Part shown: one piece after another, positions 1 to 10,860 of the stretch
How the letters are laid out: every line of letters starts with the position of its first letter
How positions within the stretch are numbered: position 1 is the first letter of the stretch
DNA from: Spirometra erinaceieuropaei
Lineage: Eukaryota > Platyhelminthes > Cestoda > Diphyllobothriidea > Diphyllobothriidae
Assembly (NCBI GenBank): GCA_902702965.1
Contig: CACRXP010000069.1
Location: 972,097 to 1,036,096 of the forward strand
Length of the DNA: 64,000 nucleotides
Direction: 5' to 3'
Notes under the pieces: model-generated
Databases searched by the model: none
Told to the model about the DNA's origin: nothing
Seen by the model: only the letters and a program-made list of their open reading frames with translations
Made by a program: the position numbers and the translations under genes

Positions 1-121
1 GATGCAGCAGCATCATCAACAGCAACAGCAACAGTATGGGCAGTCAGGCAAGGCAGGGCAATCCCAATTTGGTCAGGTGGACTTCAGTCGACCAATCAAA
101 ACAAGGGAAGAAACTGTCAAA
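1..121 (+). CDS. NAV-like gene, N-terminal coding exon (5' end outside window)
   Basis: Open frame from the window edge (codons in step with the ATG at 2) that ends in a good splice donor, AAA followed by GTAAGC at 122. It encodes a Gln/His-rich start (MQQHHQQQQQQYG) followed by a charged stretch ending REETVK, 40 residues in all. The exon ends in phase 0, and the next supported exon (25704) begins in phase 0 with the first conserved residues of the NAV CH domain, so the junction would read ...REETVK-LYTEWANHYL. Vertebrate and nematode NAV proteins also have a short variable segment just before this point. The first ATG may be internal, because the reading frame is already open at the edge. 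No domain is recognisable here, and the assignment rests on position, phase and donor quality. It could be the last visible exon of another gene. Confidence 0.55.
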
Positions 122-445
122 GTAAGCCGCTATCAAAAGACAAAACTGCTGAAAAAATTTATCAACAAAGACAATTATGGGCACATGCATATTGGTCACC
201 AGATACTTGCTTGTAGAAAACGTCCTTTTGGACCAGCTTGCGTCAAGTGCACTTGCCTATGTAGGTGAGACGTCGCATGTAATTAGTATAAAAAATACAG
301 AAAAAACAGAATGACATCCTGCCATTGCCTGAGGCTTACTTGGGTCTCGAGAGGCTGGTGAAACAGCGTGCAGGGATAAAACAAGTCCCTTTCAAGAAAT
401 TGGTATTTTTTGTACAGGATACGTTAAAGCCCAAGGAAGAAAATT

Positions 446-1428
446 AAGTAGGCTAATTCATAAAATGTCAACTGAAATTCGGAAATGCGTTTTCCTTTCG
501 AAAGGGTTAAGGTAGTAGGGTTGTAAAACTAATTACCATGCAGCATAATTATATGATAATTCACTTACCTCAGGATGTCGTCTTTCGAACGTAATTCCTG
601 AAGGCTCCATCCAAATACTGCTCTGTAAAAAAGTGACTGCTTAAAGGGCATGCATTTTGCTCGTTGATTTTCAGTTTCTTTAAAACTTCAATCATAGTTC
701 TTAGAAAACATGCATGTAAAAATATTCATTTTCCTACTCATTCGGTAGACATTTACGTCTTCAACCAATTGTATATTTGAAGAAGAAGTATAATTTGGCT
801 TTAAACACGTTTTTATCTGTAAAATTTTTTAAAACTGTAAAATTTCCGTTCATAAAACGTCATATCTCTGCATTTACCAATGTGGCTTATAAGGTTAACA
901 ATATGGTTAAGGTCCACCGCTAAAATTTTATAAACCTCATATGGTCTCCGCAGAGAAGTGCATGGATTTCCGTACGCGGAAAATATACGGGTTGTATTTT
1001 GGAAACGCCGAGTTCAAGTGCAACGGCAGGTCGGGCTCATATTTATTCAGGAATTGAAAAAGTTTTTGAAAACAGAATTATACCCTTCTTTCTAGTATAA
1101 CAATGACAGAAGACGCCATTTTCTACCGAATGAGCAACAGAATGAAGATTGTTGTGCATGTTTCCCATGAAATACAATTAAAGTTTTAAGGGTATCGAAA
1201 ACCAATGAGAAAAATACATGGTGCATAGGTGGTCATTTTTTACAGAGTGAAAATTTTTATGCAGCCTTAGATAAGTTTACCCAAGAACCGACATCCTGAG
1301 ATAACTGAATTATTATAGAATTAGGCTGCAGAAGGATTATTTTTACAATCCCACCTAGTTAGCCTTTCTGAAACGAAAACAGATTTCGGAATTTCATTTG
1401 GCATTTCATGAGGTAGTCCACCTACTAT
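446..1428 (+). mobile_element. Palindromic MITE/foldback element, type A, near full length
   Basis: Left end near AGTAGGCTAATTCAT and right end near CACCTACTATAT are imperfect reverse complements. The inner arms pair as well, for example ATTCGGTAGACATTTACGTC on the left against the block TTTTCTACCGAATGAGC on the right. The asymmetric core contains TTTACCAATGTGGCTTATAAGG. Both termini have drifted from the consensus CAGTAGGT, so this looks like an older copy. No coding capacity is visible. Confidence 0.8.
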
Positions 1429-3543
1429 ATATCTTAGTGTGCAGCCATCTGTTTCTATTTGCTTTGTATTATTGCCTTGGAGTACACACGGAATCGCTGT
1501 CCTTTGATATTAAGGCAATTTTCAAATACTCACCGATGGCTCCGCTTGCCATATCGGGATCTCACTTTGCTTGTTGTTCATCCATTTTTGCCCCCTTTTG
1601 CGTTCATAATTTAACAGGACATTTATTTGTTTTGCTTCCTGGTTCGATGAAACGTTTATGACCCTATGTTTCTCCGTCTAAACAACAAGAACATAAGCAT
1701 TTCCCGAACGAGGAATAAGTTGGCAAAAATGTCATTGTAGTTGCATGGGCCGATTATTTTTGTTTGCAAATTTTATCGTCGCATCGGTAAGTAGCTACGA
1801 TGCTTGTTAATTTCCGAATCTAAAAAGAATGATGAACAGTTGCTGAGTCTATTTTTGCTTTCGTGATAATGTTTGGGCATCGTATGCTTCCACGCAGACG
1901 TTTATGACTAAAATGTTTCTAAGATGTCTTCTTTGATCACATTCCAATCGCGACCCTTAAAACCAGCACAGTAGTCTTGGTGTCTGCCGATTGTCTTTGG
2001 CAACTCAAGGTTTGAAAGTGTGAAAAGTGTTGAAGCAAAAGCCACTAGCATGTAGCTGCCTCAAAACGCCTCTTTTAAGTTTTCGGTCATGCCCAATGGC
2101 GCCATTAATTTCGTGTCGATTAAAGGGGCATTTTCGCACCAAAAAGCAATAGTAGTAAGAATGACCAAGAATGGGTACCTATATAATTGAACCGCAGTTT
2201 TCTCTATATAAGCATATAGAGGAGGTATAATCGGCTGTTCGTAAGAATACTGACTTATACGGTTGTTGCGATTCTGAAAAAACGTACAAACTTCCAGTCC
2301 ACTTGTAGATATAAAGTAACTTCCCCATGAGGAGATTTAAAAAACTTAAACTACAGATAATCTTGTTCGTTTTACAGTTTATAGGCCTTATTTGATTTTA
2401 GAAAGTGTTGGGTAAAACAAACTGACAGTCGGCTAATTCTAAGCCCTGCAACACACTGTAGTTTTGCAAACGTTTCCTATGTTCATATGTTGTCGTCTCT
2501 CAGTTGCCGTTGGGGATGCATTTTCCTATCTGTAATGTGCCTCCGAAAGCGAAGTTTTGATATCATGTTTATGATGCAAATGACCACCAGACCAGCAAAT
2601 TAATGACGTCAGACAAATAAAAGGAATAATAGACGTTTACTACTCGCGGATTCTTTGCTGATTTTATCCTTTTTTATCTAAAATAAATCGGAAAATTCGA
2701 AAAACTTGCTATATAAGCTTGCCGAATTGAATAAAATTGCGTTGTGTTTATAATGAAACTAACGAGGACGCTCATATTTTACGTGGAACGAAATTTTTGA
2801 CGCTTCTATAGTTTTTTTTAAGTGCTTACCGGCTGAAATATGAATAGCATAAGTGGAATATTGTTTTGGCTGGGCGTTGAAGCTAGGTTCCAAACCACTC
2901 TATTAAAAAATAGAAATACGGATTGCGGTTCACGATTTTCCCAAGAGAATACTCTCTCTAGAGCGTTCTCAAAGCGGGAACAACCCTAAATTACGTTTAA
3001 TTTTATGTCATGTCTTAAAAACTCAATTAAAAATGCCCAGTTTTCCGTCCCATTGAAATTATGTGCTTTGAACAATTCGGACTTACCGACAGGAATACAA
3101 ACAGTCTAGTTTCACCAGGATGATGACAGGTTACATGACGACTGGCAGTCGATAATCGAAGAGCCTTACTGACACAGTCTTCGGCATTGCAATATCCATC
3201 GCCGTATTAAGTGTGTTTAACCAGTGGAGGTTTTAGTTGTCAGTGGGAAGCGCAGTCGATTGTGTCCCTAAAATCAAAAGAGATCGGTACTCTCCACTGT
3301 CATCTGACTGACTACTACTTACCTTCTCTTATGTGAAAGGAGTCCGTACTAGGGTTTTGAGAGCGCCGTCGGTGGTAAATTAATTCGGGCTCGGATCAAG
3401 CGCGTGCAGACTGGAGTTAAAGTAACCGTCTGGAATGCTCTGTCGTTCTAAACACATCTTATTTTCAAGTTTAGTACCTACCGCTCGCTTATTTTACATG
3501 GTGGGGTAGTTGAAATGAATTGCAAATGCAGGCATAAAACAGT

Positions 3544-3955
3544 GTTAGGGGGCGCTCACCGATCGTTAATACGGAACTCACTCGTTCCGTCGTGCCTTAA
3601 GGGCTCTCTCTCGAGCCCAACCAGCAGCCGCACAGCGGCGCATGATTTTTAGGCAGAATGATATTACCGACAAGGCAACGGGCTCGTGGCCCGGTGAGTA
3701 GAGGCGTTAACTTCTAAACCAATAGGTCGCGAGTTCGAGGCTCGGATGTTCCACACTTCGGGCTTGGATATAGCTGGCTGACGACGACTAATAAGCCAGA
3801 AATGGCCATTCCAGTCTCCCTTGTCTTTGTCGGTAATATCATTCTGCCTAAAAATCATGCGCCGCTGTGCGGCTGCTGGTTGGGCTCGAGAGAGAGCCCT
3901 TAAGGCACGACGGAACGAGTGAGTTCCGTATTAACGATCGGTGAGCGCCCCTAAC
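3544..3955 (+). mobile_element. SINE-A (tRNA-derived) flanked by an inverted copy of its own tail
   Basis: The head at about 3674-3750 resembles a tRNA, with an A-box-like GTGGCCCGGTGAGTAGAGGC and a B-box-like GCGAGTTCGAGGCTCGG. The body GCTGACGACGACTAATAAGCC and the tail GCCGCTGTGCGGCTGCTGG follow. The tail (3827-3955) is present in reverse complement at 3544-3673, differing by only one extra G, which gives arms of about 129 bp around the head. The result is tail', head, tail. Such identity means the inversion is young or maintained by gene conversion. Confidence 0.8.
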
Positions 3956-3977
3956 ATTGTATATTCCCGATCGAAAA

Positions 3978-4161
3978 CCGACAAGGCAACGGGCTCGTGG
4001 CCCGGTGAGTAGAGGCGTTGACTTCTAAACCAACAGGTCGCGAGTTCGAGGCTCGGGTGTTCCACACTTCGTGCTTGGGTATGGCTGGCTGACGACGGCT
4101 AATAAGCCAGAAATGGCCATTCCAGTCTCTCTTGTCTTTGTCGGTAATATCATTCTGTCTG
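3978..4161 (+). mobile_element. SINE-A copy, head and body, tail missing
   Basis: Nearly identical to the preceding unit from CCGACAAGGCAACGGGCTCG through the tRNA-like head and body to CGGTAATATCATTCTGTCT, where the similarity stops. It lies about 20 bp after the first copy in the same orientation, so the pair looks like a tandem duplication or nested insertion. The missing tail is the segment inverted in its neighbour. Confidence 0.8.
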
Positions 4162-5490
4162 AAAAAGGCACAAACATGCTGTACCTACTGGAGGTGCGGT
4201 CTAGCCTATTATGGATTAAGTTGCCTTATTGACATCGACCGCGAAGACACCGACAATATGTATGCAATTACCTAAAACTCAACACACCGCCATCTTGTAA
4301 TCTACCTGATATCATTCTCAGAAATCAAAGGAGAGCAATATAAACGTCTGTATATAATGCTTAGTTTGAGCAGGCATTGGAAATGACAAACAAATATTTC
4401 ACGTTCCATGTTATTTGTTCATTAAAATACCGTGTTGTACATTTATTCGAGTTTATCTTGATTTTTAAGGAAAGCAGTCTGGGAGGTATGAAGGCGAATA
4501 GGCCCAAAGGATTCACTTGTATGCTTAGTGGTAATATTATCAGGAATATTTTACTAATATCTGCGGCGGCACTAATTGTCTTCAGGAGTCTCTAACTAGT
4601 CTACCATCCGCATATTTCTTTGCCCGATAGCCTCCTGAAGATAGCATAAGGACGCTACCGAATTACTTGCATGTTTTGCGAAAGCCGAATGAAAATAAAA
4701 GTCTGTCATTAATTGCTATAGTGACGGTCACCACGGTTGTTTCGCACACATGACGCCAATTTTTTAATTGGATAGACTAGAAAACTAACTTACTGAGACT
4801 AAATATTTGGGGGGCAGACTGCCTCATACAATATTATGCATGTTTTGTCACATTAATGGTCGTACCTTTAATAGATTATAAGTTAACTGGTGAGCACAAT
4901 TAAGTGTCATTAATTAGTAAGGTGTTATGAACTATGGAATCAGTGTTCACTCAGACGTCGGGAGTGACCTTCTTGAGAGTAGAAATATCTCTCAAGAATA
5001 ATGAAAGATGGATGTCTGGATGCACGTATATCCGGATGCTCCTTTCACATATATGTATATATATATCATGTCTCCCGGTCAACTTCCGACCAAACAAATG
5101 CTGTATAGTTGGAGGGGAGGACTCGCAATTTTCACCTACTGTTGGCCTCCACGACAATCCCGAAAGACATTGCTGCTAACTTCACGCAAATTTCTAATTT
5201 ATACAATGACGCGGTAATGTGACTTACTATAATCCCTACATTCCCGATCCGAATAAACAACTGCGGACATAGATCAGCATATAACAGGTAAAATAATCCA
5301 AGGCAGTCTAGCTTGCAGTTTATGTTAAATTTTAAAAATAAAAAATTCGTGAAGGAAGATAAATTGCTTCGTAGATTAGTTTGGAAAAAGAGACGCGGGT
5401 GCAAGAGGAATAAGCGCTTTGAGCCGAAAGATTGCTAATGCTGACATATCATGGTGACTCTTAGCAGAAAAGCCACGTTTGGTAAACGGG

Positions 5491-5725
5491 TGCCCACTGG
5501 TCGTTTTTACGGAGCCTTACAGGCTCTCTCTTGTGCCCAACCAGCAGCTACGCGGCGGCACACGATATGGGCAGACTGATATTATCGACGAAGACGAGAG
5601 GGACTAGAATGGCCATTTCAGGCTTATAAGTCTTCGCCAGCCATTCATATCCAATCCCGAAGTGCGGAACACCTGGAACGCGATCCCGCTACCTGTTAGT
5701 TAGAAGTCCAACCCCTCTGAAGCCC
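5491..5725 (-). mobile_element. SINE-A copy, minus strand
   Basis: Read on the minus strand it shows a degenerate tRNA-like head (box-B region near GCGGGATCGCG), the body with TTCGGGATTGG and AATGGCCATT, and the tail with CAGCAGCTACGCGGCGG in genomic orientation. It is head-to-head with the plus-strand copy beginning at 5729, so the two form another SINE-A inverted pair. It is clearly more diverged than the copy at 3544. Confidence 0.65.
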
Positions 5726-5728
5726 CAA

Positions 5729-5933
5729 TTGTTCCACATTCGGGGTTGGGTATGACTGTCTGACGACGACCAATTAGCCTTAACTGGGCATTCCAGTCTC
5801 TCTTGTCAGTAATACCATTCTGCCTATAGCATGCGCCGCTGTGCGGTTGCTGGCTGGACACGAGAGAGATCCCTTAAGACGAAACAGGACGAGTGAGTTC
5901 CGTAAAAAACGATCGGTGAGCGTCCCTCTACCA
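5729..5933 (+). mobile_element. SINE-A copy, plus strand, headless
   Basis: Starts at TTCCACATTCGGGGTTGGG, runs through the conserved body (TGACGACGACCAATTAGCC) and the tail (GCGCCGCTGTGCGGTTGC), and ends GTGAGTTCCGTAAAAAACG ATCGGTGAGCG. The tRNA-like head is absent. It is the right arm of the inverted pair with 5491-5725. Confidence 0.7.
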
Positions 5934-8900
5934 AAAGTGGCTTTTCTACAAAGATGTGTCTGCATTATCACTTTTCCGACCCAAAGCGCTTACTCCTCAC
6001 GCCCTCGCGTCTGTTTTCCCTACTTGATCTACGCAGCAATTTATCTTCCCTCTCTGAACTTTCATTTTCAAAATTTAAGGGGAACTGTAAACTAGACTGT
6101 GAGGTGGGAAAGTCGACGACTGGTTTACGAATTCAAGAACGCGATGGGCGCCAGCGATGTGCGTGTCCAAAAAACCTTGCTAGTTTTGTCATTTCATAAG
6201 AGGCAAGACTTGTGCAGTGATCCCGACCAGGTCATACACCAGCCACTTTGCTGAGGCGTCATTCTAGCTCCTTTCGCCTACCAGAATGATTTTCCGCATT
6301 AAGGATCGAGCTGGTTGATTTATTGCCTTGCTTGTCGGAGTGCTCAGTAGAAAGGCAAAAAAATCGCAAGAGAAAAACTTACTGCTGCTCTTTCTGCTTC
6401 TGTCAAAAGGCATTGTTCAAATTCACTGACTCATGCGAGGCTTCTTGCAAGTCAAGAAAGAGAAGACCGCAGCCAGTCCTTTCTCCTTCGTTTATTCCAT
6501 CCTGACAAAAATCCCCCATGGTAGAGAAACGATAACAAGTTCTGCAGAATAGGGCCTGCCCCCTCCATTCGAGAAATCATTGCGTAGCTTAGCTTCCTTC
6601 ATGAAGCTACTGGAATGCATTTCTGTGGCAGATTTCTGTGCACCAAATTTGCCCTCTGGGAAATCGATCTATAGTATCAACCGCAATGGGGGTTTTGAGA
6701 ACGCAAGATAAAAAAACTGTAAATCCGGCCAGAAGGAGATGGGTTTAAGGCTTTTTGTCTTCTGAGGACGGCTATGTACTTTCCAGAACACTACATAATT
6801 CCCTTAATATACTACTTAAAGTTCTTAAAGCCAGCACTTGTATTCTCCAGCATGTCATGTGCTTGAAAATACCAATACGGTGAGTGTTAAGGGGGGTTAA
6901 CATAGGTACAAATCCCAGCTAGCATCACGTACCACAGCACGCGTAGATTGGTCTGGGAATATTTGCATTTGGGAGTATGTATTTTCACAAGTAATGTTAT
7001 TTTAAATTTGGTTTCAGGTGCCTGCAAAAATGGCACTAGAGATCGGTAAATACTCGCTGCATCCAGTCTGTTTATTCCTTTTTGCTGAACAATTTTCACG
7101 TTTTAGGCTAATGCCACGTACAGAATACATGTAGGTTCCTAAATTCTCCAAATGCGTTTTTAAACCTCGAGGTAAAAACGTGTTTGAAATTTGAGCCAAT
7201 ATATTTATCCAAACAAAACTTTATTTAAGGGGTAATTCCCACCACGTCACTGTGGTTGCCAAAACAGGTTTGACATTCTGTGGTAGTCGTCCAAAGTCAA
7301 TGTACGCGGAAAACAGTCGGTCCCTACCTTGTCTGAATATGAAAGAATATGTTGCATGTTGGCCAGTTTTCCAATATCTTGTGAGCGCTATTTTTTTCCA
7401 AAGCTCATCTAACTCAAGAGTTTATGTAAAGTGCTGTTTTGACTTTCAAACTACCTGCTGCGAAAGTTATTTAAAGTAAATCCATATATTTCTTCTTTTT
7501 TGCACAAGCGACGCTCAGAATAAATTACAGTTCGTTCTGTGCGCTGATAATGATATCTGGTATATGAAAATGAAAGTTGGTGTTGAACAGAAAATGACAG
7601 TGAAACAGAAAAGGTGGGATCGAGGAAAAAACATCGGTGGATCCGGAAAAAAAGAATGAAAATGGATCCGGCGTCGAGGGGTAAAAACAAACCAGATGAA
7701 TGCAAAATTAATTAGATAGACAGCAAGGTAGAAGTTAAATGGAAATACAACTTTTGGCAAACGACATGAATATGTAACTAGGTGGCAGACAACAGTCAGA
7801 GGGAAGCTTGAAACAACAGTAAAATTGATGTGAACGGGGCAAGGATTGTTTAAATAAAACTAGATATTTGTGCATTTATATCAGTTTTTCAAGAGTACGG
7901 TCAGAAAAAAGATCGCTAGATGCAATTAAATTGCATGTGAGACATATATTTTTGTTTCCCCGGCCGCCAGATATGGGCCTACAGGTATATCCATTTGTCT
8001 TATATTTGACAGTCCAAAAGCCTACGGCATACGTAATTATGCTACCAGGCGAATATCCACTGGATTTTCCTCTGTAAAAGTATTTCGTTAACTGTCATTC
8101 TACATCATGAGATAGGGTGCTCAGGAAATGAGATACGCGTAGGTTCATACACATTTGTTTATAGATAACAAACTTGTATAAATACACTGAACATAATCTA
8201 TCGTCAATAATAATAAACCCCTGGCTAAAAAACAAAGTGTATATTGCACAAGTACATTGAATAAAAATAATATCTTTTTCAAAAAACGAAAGTTCTGAAA
8301 AAGCGAATTTTTCCCTCGATAAGGTGAAATTTATTCGCATATATGCATAACGTTTAGCAGTAGGAAAACCGATCAGACAAAATGCGCAAACGTAAACATG
8401 TTTGCAAGACCATCTCAAATGGTCCCCTGACAAAATATCCTTCGGGAATGATCGTAACGTCCAGTATGACAACCACTCAACTGTCGGATATTTAATGCCT
8501 CGCGTGACGGGATGACTTTGTTTTGGCTTCTAACTAAGGTAGTTACAGGAACAAAATTTCAACAAAGTATTATGGGGGGAGACTAGTCACTGAGAAAGTG
8601 GGATAGAAATAGCGGATGCAGCTAGCAGTATGCCATTGTTACCTTTAGAAAAAAATTTTTGTCTTTTTTGTCTTCTGGCGACGGTTTAGTCCAACCACGA
8701 TCTTTAAAAGTCAGCAACCATATTTTGTCCCTCGGTGTTGCCAATGGATTGCCTGAAAAGGTGATCCCTGTAAGTTATAACTCTGAAAACGTTCAAGCCA
8801 AAGTTAGTTTTGAAATTTTCGTTGACGATGTGGATCAGATGTGCTGACTCATCCTAACAGGAAACAGAATCACTGAGGAAAATACATGTTTACAACGAGG

Positions 8901-9074
8901 ACCTTAGGTGCATTTGCTCTAGTAAAGTATAAAAGCTCTCGTAATATATTTCAGCAGCGATACGGTTTATGTGTTCACAAAAAGTACTCATCATCTAAGA
9001 ACTGAACTTTGCGATATCGTGTATTTTGATTTTCTATATTGTCACCAATTAAAATGGGCAATTTCTTTGCCATT

Positions 9075-9230
9075 CAATGATAATAATAAACAAATTCAGT
9101 GCTACTGCAGGCATTGTCAAAGTGGTATTGCATTGTCGTATTTTTATTCCGATGCATCTTGACCACCCTCGACGCAACAGCCAACGTGAGGTCTTTTGAT
9201 TTATTTCTTTAGCATGCCTAAATAAATATA
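9075..9230 (+). repeat. Unnamed dispersed repeat D, copy 1
   Basis: Shares an ordered series of short blocks with 33320-33540 and with the minus strand of 45110-45310: an ATA/AAT-rich start, then a block like GCATTGTCAAAGTGGTATTG, then CATCTTGACCACCCTCGACG, CAACAGCCAACG, GAGGTCTTTT, and an AAATAAATATAGTCAG end. No open frame or tRNA boxes are visible and its class is unknown. It abuts the Penelope-type end at 9239. Confidence 0.6.
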
Positions 9231-9238
9231 GTCAGTTA

Positions 9239-9330
9239 TGAAGAAGGAGACACGATTATGTCCGGCGATCGTGTCTCCTTCTTCAAGACTACTTCCTGGG
9301 ACTCGTCTCTTCGCTTCTATTGGCAATAGT
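9239..9330 (-). mobile_element. Penelope-like element end with a perfect inverted repeat
   Basis: The minus-strand reading (TATTGCCAATAGAAGCGAAG ... GAAGAAGGAGACACGATC) matches the flanks of the hammerhead-bearing copies at 37921 and 51129. In addition, 9239-9256 and 9268-9285 are perfect 18-bp reverse complements around an 11-base spacer, so a second short end is fused in opposite orientation. The element is truncated before the ribozyme region. Class is inferred from the related copies. Confidence 0.55.
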
Positions 9331-10282
9331 CAATTATTTTATTATGACACAAAGTTTTCCCCGAGTAAGTAAAGTCGGTCGTGAACCATACCTTTGCTTT
9401 TGGTCCAAAAATACCTAGTCGAGTTTTTTGTAAGTGCATGTCCACGTCCTTTATCTTTTTTTCAGACTTCAATATTTTATACCCCTTCATACACTTTCCA
9501 AGTTGATACGGACACGTATTCCCTTGCGCATAAGAAGACGTTCTTTCCCCTTTATTTTGGTGTGATTTGTGTTATCTCCGCATAATTTCTTGCTCTAGTC
9601 CATTGCGCTACTCAGTAACCATATAAATACTATAATATTTACCAAACGGCTAGTTTGGCACGCGTTCCGCTTATAAATTAGGCATTATGAAAAATAAACT
9701 TCGTAAAATTGTATCGTATTATGGCCATAGAATTTCACCTAGACGCGACACAATAAGGCATTCCGCGGGCTTTTTGCTGAGAGATTATGTCTGTTGTAAA
9801 ATAAAACTTTGCCTTCCGGCAGTACCACTGCCTTAGGACATAACTTGGAAATGGCTTAAGATCAATTTCGCTTTCTTAAAAAATGAAGATTTTGCATCCC
9901 TGGGTACAAAGTGTCGATCCATATCTTGCCTCATTACATCTTCGTTTAAAGTCAACGCAAGGTTAAAATTCATAAGCGTGGTTTTAACAAACTTTTTTAC
10001 TTGCATTTACATCTCCCAGTAGCAATTCGAGCACAAATAGACAGATGTGAGGCCTGGTAATTATTATCCCAGAAACGTGTGTGGATACAAAGAAAAGGTG
10101 AAAATAATTTAAGACATACTAAGTATATGCACTCGCGTAAAATTTTTATATTACCGTAATCATCTTCCACCAGTTTGACGACCATCTGTGAATGCCTGAC
10201 TGTGGTTTGAAAATATAACAAATACTTTAACATATTTGAAGCTATATTAGATGGGCGTTTATGGATCGGGTTACAGAACGTG

Positions 10283-10820
10283 CAGCAGATGTGCTAACTC
10301 AAGAAATGTTGACCGAGATGCTGGAATTCGTTTTTGACACAAAAAGTTTACTTAGGTCGGGTTGTAATTTTAATTGCCGAGCAGCATAATCCCATAATAA
10401 TTTAGTTATTTCAGGATGCGGACTTTCGAACGAACCCTTTCCAAGATGTCTGCATTAACTATGCTCTGTAAAAAATGACTACCTAAATATTACAAATTCT
10501 CCCGGTTATTTTCGGGGCTCCTATAAATTCAAACCTACTTCACAGAGAAAATGCATAAAAGTATTCATTATTTCACTCATTTGGTGTGAATTATGTCTTC
10601 TATAAATTTTATTATTAACAGTTTTTAAAAAGTTTTCTATTATGAGATTTTTAAGATCGCTAGATGCCCCTCATATGACATCGTGTCCCTGCATTTACTG
10701 GTGTTGCTTTTAAAGTTGACAATATGGTTCAACTCTGCTGCACAATTTTATGAACTCCATATGGTTTTCTGTTATTACTGTAGAAAAATGCAATAATGTC
10801 CGTACACGAAAAATATACAG
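10283..10820 (+). mobile_element. Palindromic element, type A, left half only
   Basis: Begins CAGCAGATGTGCTAACTCAA, contains the left arm (TTTCAGGATGCGGACTTTCG) and the core (TGCATTTACTGGTGTTGC), and stops abruptly after CGAAAAATATACAG. There a SINE-A body fragment begins. The whole right arm is lost, so this copy is not a palindrome. Confidence 0.75.
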
Positions 10821-10860
10821 CCATTCCGGTCTCCCTTGTCTTTGTCAGTACCATCTTATA
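10821..10860 (+). mobile_element. SINE-A body fragment
   Basis: About 35 bases (CCATTCCGGTCTCCCTTGTC TTTGTCAGTACCAT) match the SINE-A body-tail boundary at 3808-3843. It is joined directly to the broken end of the palindromic element, so it marks a rearrangement or a truncated insertion. Confidence 0.6.

Noticed and set aside
8659..8847. 62-codon open frame as an exon
   Set aside because: Coding-like text but no clear acceptor and donor pair, and no NAV similarity.
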